From the NCBI GenBank assembly GCA_015063905.1, contig SVTF01000020.1:1-33634 (forward strand): a stretch of DNA of 33,634 nt, written 5' to 3'. Both the position numbers and the translations under genes were made by a program. The number at the start of each line of letters is the position of its first letter. The first letter of the stretch is position 1. Under the pieces are notes generated by a model, which saw only the letters and a program-made list of their open reading frames with translations, had not been told where the DNA came from and did not search any database. Shown here piece by piece: positions 8,311-17,774 of this stretch. Source of the DNA: Oscillospiraceae bacterium. Its GTDB lineage: Bacteria; Bacillota; Clostridia; Oscillospirales; CAG-272.

Positions 8311-11300
8311 GCATATTAACAGATGCTATCCGTCTTGACCGTGAATATGGGGAGCTTTGCTCGCTCATCAAGCGCAATTTCCGCGCTAAAAGCCTGCCCA
8401 TCGTCACCTCTGGACTTTCGGGCGGCGCGCAGGACGCGCTCATTGTGTCGCTGATACTTGACACCGAGCAATTAAGACGCGAGCAGGGCAAAAAAACGCC
8501 CGTGCTGGTGATTTGCTCCGAGGAAAAAGAGTGCCAGAGGCTGTGCCGGGAATATTCGGCATACGGCTTTGAGTGTGCCCATTACATCGGTCGAGATCTG
8601 ACATTTTACAATATAACCGCCTCCCATGAGTTTGAGCATGAGAGGCTTTTGGTGCTTTGCCGCCTGCTTGCTTGCGAATACGATATCGTTTTTACAACTC
8701 CCGACGTTGCGTTAGGATATACCATACCGCCCGAAAGGCTGAGCAAAAACGTTATTTCGATTGACGGCGACACTCGGTGTGAGCCGATGGAGCTTGCCGC
8801 GCGTCTTGTGGCGGCGGGATACGTCAGAGTAGATATGGTAGAGGGCGCGGGACAGTTTGCGGTGCGCGGCGGCATTGTGGACATATATCCCCCGTCTGTC
8901 ACCGCGACAACTGCGGACGGCACGGTGCGCTATGGCGCTCTGGCTTTGCGAATAGAGTTTTTTGACGACGAGATAGACAGAATGGGAGTGTTTGACGTTG
9001 TTTCGCAAAGAATGATAACAAACGTCAAGCAGGCGTCCTTCGCTCCCGCGCGCGAGGTGCTGATCGATGAGGACGCGCGCTCGGTATTGACGGCGGCGAT
9101 AAAGAAAAGATTGCGCGAGAGCCACGACGAGAGCGTTTGCGAAACGCTGACTCGGGAGCTTGCGGCTCTTGGCGACGATATGAGCGACGTTGGATTTGCG
9201 GATAAATATATCTCGCTGATATATCCTGAAAAAGCGACTCTTATTGACTATTTTCGCGACAAGACGCTTGTTGTCGTGCGTTCAAGCTCCGCGGTGTACG
9301 ATAGGCTCAAGGCGGAATCGTGGCACGAGAACGAGCGCGTAAAGGAGCTTTGCGAGGGCGGGACTATCGCGCCCAAATACGCGGAATATTCGAGGGCGGC
9401 GGTGGAGCTTGACGTGTTTTTTGATAAAAACGTCACCGTCCACGTCAACTCTTTGGCTTACGGTATGAGCGATAAGCGACTTTCGGGTCTGTTTGGCTTC
9501 AGGACTCGCCAGCCCGTGAGCTACGCGGATAAATTTGACTTATTGTGCGAGGATATTATCGGATATCACAAGGGTGGATACAGCGTTGTGGTTATGACCG
9601 ATAGCTTGACAAAGGCGAAAAATCTCGACGGGCTTTTGCGCGACACTGATTTTGTAACGGCGATAGATTCGGGCGAGCTTAAGCCGTCCGAGCTAAAAGG
9701 CAAAACGGTATATATTACGTATAAAAGCTCGATCTCACCGTTTGAGCTTATAACTCCGCGCGTGGCTATACTGTCCACGGTGAGCGACGACCTGCCCGGA
9801 GCGCGCAAAAGCTCGGGACAGCTGCGGCGCGGCAAACGTAAAAAGGATCGCGACGCGCAAAGTATTCTTTCCTATGCCGAGCTTGAGGTGGGGGACATCG
9901 TGGTACACGAGGTGTACGGTATCGGACGCTATCTCGGACTTGAAAAAATAAAGATAGACGGCGTGAGCCGCGACTATATAAGTATTCAGTACGCGGGCAG
10001 CGACAAGCTGTGTATGCCCGTTGAAAAGCTGGATCTGGTTTCAAAATACATCGGCGCGCATGCGGATGACGGCATGGTAAAGCTATCAAAAATGGGCGGG
10101 GAGGCTTGGAAAAAGGCGACTTACAAGGCAAAGGGCGCGGTACGCGAGATGGCAAAGGACCTCATCAAGCTCTATGCCGAGCGAGCGCGCAGACCCGGCT
10201 TTGCCTTTGACGCGGACGATCAGATGCAAAGGGATTTTGAGCAGTCCTTTGATTATGACGAAACGGAATGTCAGCTTGACGCGGTATCGGATATAAAGCA
10301 GGACATGATGCGCCCTGTGCCGATGGACAGATTGCTTTGCGGCGACGTTGGATACGGAAAGACAGAGGTGGCGCTCAGAGCCGCCTACAAGGCGGTGCTT
10401 TCGGGCAAGCAGGTGGCGATCTTAGTGCCCACGACCATTCTCGCGCTTCAGCATTACGGAACGGCGATGAGCCGCTTCCGCAATTTTGCGGTGAACGTGG
10501 ATATGATGTCGCGCTTCCGCACGCCAAAGCAGATAGAGCAGTCCTTGCGCAGACTTGAGCGCGGGGATACCGACATAATCATTGGCACGCATAAGCTGCT
10601 GTCCAAGGATGTGAAATTTGCCGACCTTGGATTGCTCATCGTGGACGAGGAGCAGAGATTCGGCGTGGCGCAAAAGGAAAAGCTAAAGCAGCTTGGCGGA
10701 AATATCGACGTTCTCACGCTGACCGCCACACCTATTCCGAGAACGCTCAATATGGCGATGGGCGGAATACGCGATATATCTCTGCTGGACGAGGCTCCGG
10801 GCGACCGCTTGCCCGTGCAGACTTACGTTTTGGAGCATGATGACATCATTATAAACGAGGCGATACGGCGTGAGCTGCGGCGCGGCGGTCAGGTGTTTTA
10901 CCTTCACAATTTCGTGGATTCCATCGATAGTGTGGCGGCAAGGCTGGCGCACGATATTCCCGAAGCCCGCATAACCGTGGCGCACGGAAAAATGGACAAG
11001 GATGAGCTTGAGGACATCTGGAGCAAGATGCTCTCGGGCGAGATAGATATACTTGTCTGTACCACCATAATAGAAACGGGAATTGACGTTCCCAACGCCA
11101 ACACTCTCATTGCGGACAGGGCGGACAGGTTGGGACTTTCCCAGCTGCACCAGCTTCGCGGACGCGTGGGACGCTCGTCAAGGCGCGCGTACGCATATTT
11201 TACCTATCCGCGCGGCAGACAGCTCTCGGAGATTTCGCAGAAAAGACTTGAGGCGGTGCGTGAATACGCAGAGTTTGGCGCGGGCTTCCGCATAGCCTTG

Positions 11301-11897
11301 CGTGATATGGAGATAAGAGGCGCGGGCAATATTCTCGGCGCGGAGCAGCACGGTCATCTTGAGGCGATAGGATACGACCTTTATATCAAGCTCTTGAATG
11401 ACGCGGTGCTGGAGGAAAAGGGAGAAAAGACACAGGAGCGCGGCGAGTGCGTGGTAAGTCTTGAGCACGACGCGTTTATTCCCGAAAGCTACGTGAGATA
11501 CGCGGGGCAGAGAATGACGCTTTATAAGCGCATAGCGCTGATACGCAATAAGTACGACGCGGATGACATAGCCGATGAGCTGCTCGACCGCTTTGGTGAG
11601 ATGCCGCAGAGCGTTGATAATCTTTTGCGGATAGCGCTTATACGCGCCATGGCGATAGATTGCCGCATAAAGCAATTGACTGAAACGGGACGCGAGATAC
11701 GCATGTATCAGGATAATATGAATATGGAGATGTGGCAGGAGATGTCCTTTGCCGTTGGAGGCAGATTGCGCATAGTTATGGGCGCGCATGGGGACAGATT
11801 CGCCCAGCTAAAGCTCAAGAGCAACGAGAATTCATTGATAGTTGTTAACAAAATGTTTGAAAAATATCTTGAAAGCGTACAAACAAAGGATGTATAA
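8307..11897 (+). CDS. mfd: Transcription-repair coupling factor Mfd
   Basis: The product is 1196 residues, full length. It displaces stalled RNA polymerase and recruits UvrA. The N-terminal UvrB-like half contains GGIVDIYPPS. The RNAP-interaction (CarD-like) domain starts near residue 526 (GDIVVHEVYGIGRYLGLEKI). The RecG-like translocase follows: Walker A GDVGYGKTE near 678, DEEQ near 779, TLTATPIPRTLNMA near 804 and the helicase C motif LHQLRGRVGRSSRRAYAYF. The TRCF domain is at the C-terminus. Start ATG at 8307 overlaps the pth stop by four bases, with AAGG upstream; an in-frame TTG six codons earlier is less likely. An internal promoter for the next genes overlaps its 3' end. Confidence 0.98.
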   Translation: MSILTDAIRLDREYGELCSLIKRNFRAKSLPIVTSGLSGGAQDALIVSLILDTEQLRREQGKKTPVLVICSEEKECQRLCREYSAYGFECAHYIGRDLTFYNITASHEFEHERLLVLCRLLACEYDIVFTTPDVALGYTIPPERLSKNVISIDGDTRCEPMELAARLVAAGYVRVDMVEGAGQFAVRGGIVDIYPPSVTATTADGTVRYGALALRIEFFDDEIDRMGVFDVVSQRMITNVKQASFAPAREVLIDEDARSVLTAAIKKRLRESHDESVCETLTRELAALGDDMSDVGFADKYISLIYPEKATLIDYFRDKTLVVVRSSSAVYDRLKAESWHENERVKELCEGGTIAPKYAEYSRAAVELDVFFDKNVTVHVNSLAYGMSDKRLSGLFGFRTRQPVSYADKFDLLCEDIIGYHKGGYSVVVMTDSLTKAKNLDGLLRDTDFVTAIDSGELKPSELKGKTVYITYKSSISPFELITPRVAILSTVSDDLPGARKSSGQLRRGKRKKDRDAQSILSYAELEVGDIVVHEVYGIGRYLGLEKIKIDGVSRDYISIQYAGSDKLCMPVEKLDLVSKYIGAHADDGMVKLSKMGGEAWKKATYKAKGAVREMAKDLIKLYAERARRPGFAFDADDQMQRDFEQSFDYDETECQLDAVSDIKQDMMRPVPMDRLLCGDVGYGKTEVALRAAYKAVLSGKQVAILVPTTILALQHYGTAMSRFRNFAVNVDMMSRFRTPKQIEQSLRRLERGDTDIIIGTHKLLSKDVKFADLGLLIVDEEQRFGVAQKEKLKQLGGNIDVLTLTATPIPRTLNMAMGGIRDISLLDEAPGDRLPVQTYVLEHDDIIINEAIRRELRRGGQVFYLHNFVDSIDSVAARLAHDIPEARITVAHGKMDKDELEDIWSKMLSGEIDILVCTTIIETGIDVPNANTLIADRADRLGLSQLHQLRGRVGRSSRRAYAYFTYPRGRQLSEISQKRLEAVREYAEFGAGFRIALRDMEIRGAGNILGAEQHGHLEAIGYDLYIKLLNDAVLEEKGEKTQERGECVVSLEHDAFIPESYVRYAGQRMTLYKRIALIRNKYDADDIADELLDRFGEMPQSVDNLLRIALIRAMAIDCRIKQLTETGREIRMYQDNMNMEMWQEMSFAVGGRLRIVMGAHGDRFAQLKLKSNENSLIVVNKMFEKYLESVQTKDV

Positions 11898-11898
11898 T
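11869..11898 (+). promoter_or_regulatory. Promoter inside the mfd 3' end for the foldase pair
   Basis: TTGAAA (11869-11874), an 18-bp spacer and TATAAT (11893-11898) lie across the mfd stop codon. This would allow the two lipoproteins to be expressed independently of mfd. Confidence 0.6.
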
Positions 11899-11928
11899 AT
11901 ACACAGTTAATAACGGAAGGCGTAAAAA

Positions 11929-13236
11929 ATGAAAAGATTTTTAAAAATATTGTGCGTATGCTTGGTCATGTGTACGGCGCTGTGCTTGCTTGCCTCCTGT
12001 ACTCAGGGCAAGACTATGCTGACGTTCAGGGACAAAAAGCTTTCGGTCAACGTGTATGAGTTTTTGCTGTCCAGAATGAAGGGCACGCTCGGATATTACG
12101 GCTACGACGTTACCTCGGACAGCTTTTGGCGCACGGTGGTATCTTCGGACGGAACGACGTACGACGATTATTTTCGCGAGGAGATCTTGCGCGAGACAAA
12201 GCATTATATAATTGCGGATCAGCTGTTTGACGATTACGGTCTGACTCTTTCGGCAGAGCAGGAAAAAAAGATAGACGATCTGCTTCTGTCGCATCAGACA
12301 AAAGCGGGCAGCCGCGCGGCACTTAACGAAAAGCTTTTGGCGTTTGGCGTCAACTACGATATTTTGCGCGAGATATACGTTATGGAGAGCAAGATATCAA
12401 CGCTTAAGAATCATCTTTACGGCGAGAACGCGGAAAAGGTGCTGCCGGAAACAAAGGACAAATTCCTTAACGATAATTACGTATGCTTTGAGCAGATATT
12501 CATTCCCGCCTATTACTACGTGACCGACCTTGACCGTTTTAACGACAAGGTGTATTATACCGATGAAAAGCACACCGCGATAGCGTATGATAAGGTCAAC
12601 GGCAAGATCGCTACGGACGAAACGGGCAAGATAGCAACCGATATATTCGGCGACCCCGAGTATTACACGGACGAGGGCAGGATAGCTTACGACAGGCAAA
12701 ACGGCGTGATAGGATACGTGTACGAAAAGGACGCAAACGGCAAATATACCGATGACAAGGTCATCGCGTACCACGACGAAAAGACCAAGGCGCAGCTTTA
12801 CGTAACGGCACAGGAATATGCCACCGTTTGTAACGGAGACTTCGAAAAATTCGAGCAGTATTCTAGCGAGTACGGACAGGATGATACGTCGGGCAGAATA
12901 TATCTTTTCGCAAGCGCGGGATATTACGCGTCGCTCAATTCCTCGGCGGGATATTTTGACGATATAGCCAAGGAGCTTGCCGATATGGACGTTGGCGAGT
13001 GCAGAGTGGTTACCTCGGATTACGGATATCACGTATTGCAAAAAAATGACAACGCCAAGGGCGCTTATGATGACGCGGAGCTTAAGGAAACGTATTTTTC
13101 CGACTTTTCCGACAACCTTATAGAGTATTTGTGGGGCTCTCTTTGCCAAAAGTATATTGGCGACGTTGCCGTTGATGAAAAGGCTCTGAGCGAGGCGCCC
13201 GATATGAAGCAGGTGGGCGCAAATCTTGTTTACTGA
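11929..13236 (+). CDS. PrsA/SurA-like foldase lipoprotein with insertion in the parvulin domain
   Basis: The product is 435 residues. A lipoprotein signal peptide (MKRFLKILCVCLVMC...) ends in the lipobox LASC with the lipidated Cys at 24, so it sits outside the membrane. Residues ~40-180 are a helical SurA-N-like chaperone region (LSVNVYEFLLSRMKG). A parvulin-type PPIase region begins at CFEQIFIP (~186). A Tyr/Asp/Gly-rich segment (~202-286, with DKVYYTDE, AYDKVNGKIATDETGK, PEYYTDEGRIAYD) interrupts it. It resumes at ~287 and ends with the PPIase signature DVGECRVVTSDYGYHVLQKND. RBS GGAAGG precedes ATG 11929. The next gene is a paralogue 13 nt downstream. Foldase assignment is probable; isomerase activity is unproven given the insertion. 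Confidence 0.8.
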   Translation: MKRFLKILCVCLVMCTALCLLASCTQGKTMLTFRDKKLSVNVYEFLLSRMKGTLGYYGYDVTSDSFWRTVVSSDGTTYDDYFREEILRETKHYIIADQLFDDYGLTLSAEQEKKIDDLLLSHQTKAGSRAALNEKLLAFGVNYDILREIYVMESKISTLKNHLYGENAEKVLPETKDKFLNDNYVCFEQIFIPAYYYVTDLDRFNDKVYYTDEKHTAIAYDKVNGKIATDETGKIATDIFGDPEYYTDEGRIAYDRQNGVIGYVYEKDANGKYTDDKVIAYHDEKTKAQLYVTAQEYATVCNGDFEKFEQYSSEYGQDDTSGRIYLFASAGYYASLNSSAGYFDDIAKELADMDVGECRVVTSDYGYHVLQKNDNAKGAYDDAELKETYFSDFSDNLIEYLWGSLCQKYIGDVAVDEKALSEAPDMKQVGANLVY

Positions 13237-13249
13237 TAGGACAGTGATT

Positions 13250-14569
13250 ATGAAGACAAAATTTATGACCGTAAAAACGGTGCTGGGTTTAATTGCCTTG
13301 ACGCTTGTCGCGGTTTTCGCCTGCTCGTCGCTTGTGGGCTGCTCCGGTATCGTCAAGCATCCCATTCTGGAATGTGAGCAGCACAAAATTTCTCTTGCCA
13401 TGTATGAATTTATGCTGTCAAGATTAAAGGGAGAGCTTGCGCGGCAAAAGCATGACGTCAGCTCGATAAGCGATTTTTGGAGTGAGACCGTACCTTCTAC
13501 GGGGCAGACACGCGAGCAATACTACAATGAATCGGTGCTGACCGTTTGCAAGAATTATCTCGCGTCGGCTATCCTTTTTGACAGAGAGGGGCTTAAGCTT
13601 ACGGACGAGGAGCTTGCGGCGATAGAGAGTGATATAGCGGACTATATCAACTACGACGCGCAGGGGTCAGAGGAAAAGCTTGACATAATACTTGCCAAAT
13701 ACGGCGTTACCACGGATGAGCTACGCAGCATCTATACGCTTGAGGCAAAGCATGAAAAGCTTATGGTTTCGCTTTACGGGGCGGACGGCTCGCTGATAGC
13801 CGATAACGTAAAGCAAGAGTATTACGAGCAGAATTATTACCGCTTTAAGCAGATATTCGTGTCTGATTTCCATTACGAGTATCAGCTGGACGAGCAGGGA
13901 AACGTTATATATTTTGACCCCGAGACGTCAAAGCCGATATATGATACGGTAAACGGAAGCGTAATATACGTGGACGGATACAGTATAAAGGACAAGCACG
14001 GTAACCCGATATACTACGATGAGAGCGGAAAGATACTTTATAACACCGAAAATGGATACCCAACTCCCAAGCTTGACGAAAACGGAGAGGCGATAGTCTA
14101 TTACTATACCGACGCGGAAATGAAAGAGCGCGTGGATAGAATGAACGGACTGCTTGACACTCTGGAGGACGGAAATTTTGCCGCGTTTGAAGCCGAGATG
14201 CAAAATTGGGAGCTTTACGAGGGTTCCTTTGAATACTATCCCGACGGATATTACCTGAGCCGCATAGAGTCCTTTGGATATGAGAAGTATATGCTGGACA
14301 TACTGCACAAGCTGGAGGATATGGAGACGGGAGAGATCGACATGGTGGAAGGCCCGTCCGGATACCACATAATCATGAAATACAGGCTTGATAGCGGAAA
14401 GTTTGGCGACGTAAATTACGCCGAGTGGTTTGCAAGCTTCAATACCTCGCTTATGAACGAGCTGTTTCTTGATAAATGCGAGCAGTTTTATGATGATATC
14501 AAGCTCAACGAGAATAATTTTGATAAGGCGCGATCGATCAAGGAGATAGGCATCAATTTCCACTATTGA
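13250..14569 (+). CDS. PrsA/SurA-like foldase lipoprotein, tandem paralogue
   Basis: The product is 439 residues from ATG 13250; an upstream in-frame TTG inside the previous gene is unlikely. The signal peptide ends in the lipobox LVGC with Cys 31. The layout matches the preceding gene: helical region (SLAMYEFMLSRLKGEL), PPIase first strand YRFKQIFVSD (~198), a YD-rich insertion at ~210-287 (NVIYFDPETSKPIYD, NPIYYDESGKILYNTENG, EAIVYYYTD), then the rest with METGEIDMVEGPSGYHIIMKY. Sequence identity between the pair is modest but the architecture is the same, indicating an old tandem duplication. Both likely assist folding of exported proteins at the outer membrane face. A terminator follows. 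Confidence 0.8.
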   Translation: MKTKFMTVKTVLGLIALTLVAVFACSSLVGCSGIVKHPILECEQHKISLAMYEFMLSRLKGELARQKHDVSSISDFWSETVPSTGQTREQYYNESVLTVCKNYLASAILFDREGLKLTDEELAAIESDIADYINYDAQGSEEKLDIILAKYGVTTDELRSIYTLEAKHEKLMVSLYGADGSLIADNVKQEYYEQNYYRFKQIFVSDFHYEYQLDEQGNVIYFDPETSKPIYDTVNGSVIYVDGYSIKDKHGNPIYYDESGKILYNTENGYPTPKLDENGEAIVYYYTDAEMKERVDRMNGLLDTLEDGNFAAFEAEMQNWELYEGSFEYYPDGYYLSRIESFGYEKYMLDILHKLEDMETGEIDMVEGPSGYHIIMKYRLDSGKFGDVNYAEWFASFNTSLMNELFLDKCEQFYDDIKLNENNFDKARSIKEIGINFHY

Positions 14570-14578
14570 TAGCGAAAA

Positions 14579-14636
14579 AGCCGACGCACATAGCATAGTG
14601 TCATTAAGGGCACCGCGCTAAGTGCGTCTGCTTTTT
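14579..14636 (+). terminator. Terminator after the foldase genes
   Basis: AGC-C-GACGCAC pairs with GTGCGTC-T-GCT with a single internal mismatch. The stem encloses a loop with a nested TAGC/GCTA pair and is followed by TTTTTG. It is long but has the right position and a T run. Confidence 0.7.
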
Positions 14637-14675
14637 GTTATCGAGAAAAGTTTACAAAAAAGTTTTGGCTTGTTG

Positions 14676-14704
14676 TTGACGGATAGGGGGATGTATGATA
14701 TAAT
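14676..14704 (+). promoter_or_regulatory. Promoter of the cysE operon
   Basis: TTGACG (14676-14681), a 17-bp spacer and TATAAT (14699-14704) precede cysE by about 57 nt. The leader is too short for a T-box or SAM riboswitch. Confidence 0.9.
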
Positions 14705-14761
14705 TTATAATGAATTAATTTATGCCCGAACGCCGATGGCGGTCAGAATGCGAGGTGCCCC

Positions 14762-15517
14762 GTGGATAATAAGCTCAAAAAAAAGCTTGAACTTTCCGAT
14801 ATATTGGCAAGGATAGCCGCATCCTCGCCTGTGAGAGCGGTTGGAAACATAAAAAAAGAGATAAAGACGGATATAGAGGCGATAAAATCAAGAGACCCCG
14901 CCGCGAAAAGCAACGTGGAGGTGCTTTTGCTCTATTCGGGACTGCATGCCATTCTTGCTTACCGTGTGGCGCACAAGCTTTATCTTGCCGATCACACCTT
15001 TTCCGCAAGGGCGATAAGTCAGGCGGCGAGATTTTTTACGGGGATAGAGATACATCCCGGAGCAACTATCGGCAAGGGCCTTGTGATAGATCACGGCTCT
15101 GGCGTGGTAATCGGTGAAACGTGCGAGATAGGCGACAACTGCACGCTTTATCAGGGCGTAACGCTTGGAGGAACGGGAAAGGACGTTGGAAAGCGTCACC
15201 CCACCCTTTGTGACAACGTGCTTGTGGGCGCGGGAGCAAAGGTGCTTGGACCTATCGTTATAGAGAGCAACAGCAAGATCGCGGCAAACGCGGTGGTGCT
15301 TAAGGATATACCGCAGAGCAGCACGGCTGTGGGCATTCCCGCCCGCGTGGCTCGGCAGGAGGGAAGGCGTGTGGACGATCTCGATCAGATACACATACCG
15401 GACCCCGTCGCGCAGGAATTTCAACGCTTGGAGAAAAGGATCAACGAGCTTTCGTTGGAGCTTGAGACTATTAAGACGTCAAGGCCAAAAACAAAGAAAG
15501 AGAAGGATGAAAAATGA
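14762..15517 (+). CDS. cysE: Serine O-acetyltransferase
   Basis: The product is 251 residues. It acetylates L-serine with acetyl-CoA to O-acetylserine, the first step of cysteine synthesis. The helical N-terminal region leads into a left-handed beta-helix of hexapeptide repeats ([41 protein letters not shown], then [15 protein letters not shown]). The DHG segment carries the catalytic pair and KRHPTL is conserved. The charged C-terminal tail ([17 protein letters not shown]) is probably a coiled coil. The start is GTG at 14762, with GAGGTG five bases upstream. The stop overlaps the next start (ATGA). It heads an operon that also encodes a Ser/Thr exporter. Confidence 0.96.
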   Translation: MDNKLKKKLELSDILARIAASSPVRAVGNIKKEIKTDIEAIKSRDPAAKSNVEVLLLYSGLHAILAYRVAHKLYLADHTFSARAISQAARFFTGIEIHPGATIGKGLVIDHGSGVVIGETCEIGDNCTLYQGVTLGGTGKDVGKRHPTLCDNVLVGAGAKVLGPIVIESNSKIAANAVVLKDIPQSSTAVGIPARVARQEGRRVDDLDQIHIPDPVAQEFQRLEKRINELSLELETIKTSRPKTKKEKDEK

Positions 15518-16416
15518 ATTATTTTCTTTACAATCCCAAGTCCAACAATGAGAATAACGATCTGAATATTATAACCGAAAACGGTCAGAACGACTGTCAG
15601 GTTGCTATGAAGATCTGTCTTTTGGATCTCGATATAGCACAGTTCGCAACTCAGCTTTCACAAGATGACCGCGTGTTTATTTGCGGCGGAGACGGCACGC
15701 TGCATTATTTTGCCAATAATTCTTGGGGAATAGATTTTCCTTGCCCGCTTTACGTTATCCGATCGGGCACGGGAAATGATTTTCTCAACGACATAGGGCA
15801 AAAGGACAATTCCACCTTTATAGACATAAGAGAGTATCTTAAGGATCTTCCCGAGGGTGAGATAAACGGAAAAAAGCGCAGATTCCTTAACGGAATAGGC
15901 TTTGGACTTGACGGCGAGGTGTGCCTTGGCGTTGAGCAGTATAAGCAAAAGCATCCAAAGAAAAAGGCAAATTACGCGACCATCGCAGTAAAGCAGCTTT
16001 TGTTTACATATAAGGGTCCCCGCGTAAAAGTTACCGTGGACGGCGTCTCAAAGGAATATGACGACGTCTGGGCGGTGTCCACAATGAAGGGCAAATATTA
16101 TGGCGGCGGTCTTATGATAGCGCCCACTCAGGAGCGATCAAGCGGAAAGTTGAGCGTTATGGTCATGCACGGCGGAGCCAGACTAAAGGCTCTGTCCTTG
16201 TTCGCGGGACTTAGCAAGGGAAGCCATATCAAGTGCCAGAGAATAGTTGAGATAATTGAGGGTGACGACGTAAGAGTGGAGGCGGACAGACCAAGCACCT
16301 TGCAGATAGACGGCGAGGTGTATCTTGACGTTACAAGCTACGCGGCTAAGACGCGCGCGGCGCTTGAAGCGCAAGATGTATCTGAGGGCGCGGAGGACGC
16401 GGTATTTTCAAATTGA
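15514..16416 (+). CDS. Diacylglycerol/lipid kinase family protein (DagK/YegS-like)
   Basis: The product is 300 residues. The nucleotide-binding motif GGDGTLHYF (58-62 for GGDGT) and the following [10 protein letters not shown] are hallmarks of the DAGK catalytic domain. The second lobe has [13 protein letters not shown] and the [21 protein letters not shown] segment typical of bacterial lipid kinases. The C-terminal LQIDGEVY strand is also conserved. It probably phosphorylates a lipid such as diacylglycerol at the inner face of the membrane. The early kinase strand that often reads NP-SG is [10 protein letters not shown] here. Its ATG overlaps the cysE stop by four bases, with AGAAGGATG upstream, so the genes are translationally coupled. 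The substrate is not determinable. Confidence 0.9.
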   Translation: MNYFLYNPKSNNENNDLNIITENGQNDCQVAMKICLLDLDIAQFATQLSQDDRVFICGGDGTLHYFANNSWGIDFPCPLYVIRSGTGNDFLNDIGQKDNSTFIDIREYLKDLPEGEINGKKRRFLNGIGFGLDGEVCLGVEQYKQKHPKKKANYATIAVKQLLFTYKGPRVKVTVDGVSKEYDDVWAVSTMKGKYYGGGLMIAPTQERSSGKLSVMVMHGGARLKALSLFAGLSKGSHIKCQRIVEIIEGDDVRVEADRPSTLQIDGEVYLDVTSYAAKTRAALEAQDVSEGAEDAVFSN

Positions 16417-16440
16417 CAAGGAGTTTTTGAAGGCTTCGTT

Positions 16441-17286
16441 ATGGAAGAACAAAGCGTTTTGAATGAGTCGGGCACCGTTTGCGATACGGTTACACCCGAG
16501 GACGCGGTGTTTATCGCGTTGGAGATGGGCGAGAACATCCTCAAATGCGGCGGAGAAATAAGTCGCGCGGAGGAAACGGTAAACAGGATATGTTATGCGT
16601 ACGGCGCGTCCGCCGTTGACGTCATAGCTATTCTGTCCACCATCATTGTAACCGCCGAGTTTGGCGGCGTTAGTATAACCTCGACAAGAAGACTGTCGGA
16701 TTACGGCTCTAACAACCTTGGCAGACTTGCCAAATTCAATGATCTTTCAAGAAAAATATGCGAGGAGCTTCCCTCAAAGGCGGAATGCTTAAAGCGCGCC
16801 GACAATATCATGGGCTCGACTCAGGTCAGCCTTGCACGATACGTGATAGGAAGCATGCTTACCTCAATGGGATTTGCCATGTTTTTCGGCGATTTTGGCG
16901 CGGGAGTAACGTGGGGACTTATCGGCGGGCTGGCGCTTGACGGGGCTTTGTCGGGAGTTTTGGCTTTGTTTCTCGGTCTTATAGCGAGATATCTTTCGGG
17001 AACCAAGACCAACAGTGTAATATCAAAGTTTATTATTTGCTTTATCGGCGGAGTTATGGCTATGTCCGTGGGCATTGCGATACCCACGTGCCACGCCGAT
17101 AAGATCATGATAGGTAACATAATGAACGTTGTGCCGGGCGTGGCTATGACAAACGCCTTTCGCGATATGCTTGGCGGCGATATTATGTCGGGAGTGTTCA
17201 GGCTTTGCTCGGCTATAATAGACGCCGTTGCGATAGCCGCGGGCTACGCGGTTGCTATACTTCTTGTGGGAGGTATAATGGCATGA
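16441..17286 (+). CDS. Threonine/serine exporter family, N-terminal half (ThrE_1-type)
   Basis: The product is 281 residues. The soluble part has the family pattern MGENILKCGGEISRAEETVNRIC and ITSTRRLSDYGSNN. At least five hydrophobic spans follow from about residue 135 (YVIGSMLTSMGFAMFFGDFGAGVTWGLIGG, LSGVLALFLGLIARYL, FIICFIGGVMAMSVGIAIP, then the C-terminal helix). GNIMNVVPGVAMTNAFRDMLGGD matches the conserved VPG loop. GAAGG lies 7 nt before ATG 16441. It overlaps the second half by four bases. The two halves together form a ThrE-type transporter of the inner membrane that exports small hydroxy amino acids. Confidence 0.92.
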   Translation: MEEQSVLNESGTVCDTVTPEDAVFIALEMGENILKCGGEISRAEETVNRICYAYGASAVDVIAILSTIIVTAEFGGVSITSTRRLSDYGSNNLGRLAKFNDLSRKICEELPSKAECLKRADNIMGSTQVSLARYVIGSMLTSMGFAMFFGDFGAGVTWGLIGGLALDGALSGVLALFLGLIARYLSGTKTNSVISKFIICFIGGVMAMSVGIAIPTCHADKIMIGNIMNVVPGVAMTNAFRDMLGGDIMSGVFRLCSAIIDAVAIAAGYAVAILLVGGIMA

Positions 17287-17744
17287 ACGATTTTTTGCGT
17301 ATATGCGTGCTGGTAGTTGCAACGGTCATCGGCGTTGGCGGAGTCGCGCTGATGTTCGGTGTTGAAAAAAAGCATATTATGTGGGGAGTCTTGTCCGCGG
17401 TGATATGCTGTGTGGCATACGAGGTGTCTTTGCTGCTTTTGTGGCCGTTGTTTGTGGCGTCGCTGGTCGGCTCGGCTGTGACGGCGGTCTACTCGTATAT
17501 CATGGCGCGGGTGTTTAAGATCCCTGCGACATTTATGATAATTTTGGGAATTCTGCCGCTCGTTCCGGGAGCAAGACTTTATTACACTATGTTGGGATTG
17601 GTAAATTCCGACATGGACATGTTTTATTATTACGGGCAGACCGCGCTTTTGATAGCGGCGGGTCTTGCCGTGGGAATAATCGCGGTTACGGCGCTTTTCC
17701 GCCCGATAAACGCGGCAATAAAGGCATCAAAAAAGGCGGGTTGA
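17283..17744 (+). CDS. Threonine/serine exporter family, C-terminal half (ThrE_2-type)
   Basis: The product is 153 residues and almost entirely hydrophobic, with about four or five spans. The start is ATG at 17283, overlapping the upstream stop (ATGA); an earlier in-frame start would lie deep inside the upstream gene. The conserved loop ILGILPLVPGARLYYTMLGL is the mirror of the VPG loop in the first half. It completes the split exporter encoded with the preceding gene. It is 30 nt upstream of the phosphofructokinase gene, with no terminator between. Confidence 0.92.
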   Translation: MNDFLRICVLVVATVIGVGGVALMFGVEKKHIMWGVLSAVICCVAYEVSLLLLWPLFVASLVGSAVTAVYSYIMARVFKIPATFMIILGILPLVPGARLYYTMLGLVNSDMDMFYYYGQTALLIAAGLAVGIIAVTALFRPINAAIKASKKAG

Positions 17745-17774
17745 CCGCAAACGCACAAACAGAAAGGAATCGAT

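Noticed and set aside
12397-13401. 334-codon minus-strand frame over the first foldase gene
   Set aside because: Antisense shadow; the plus-strand gene has a lipobox, ribosome binding site and a paralogue.
14640-14761. T-box or SAM-type riboswitch upstream of cysE
   Set aside because: The promoter lies only ~57 nt from the start codon, leaving no room, and no specifier or antiterminator sequence is visible.
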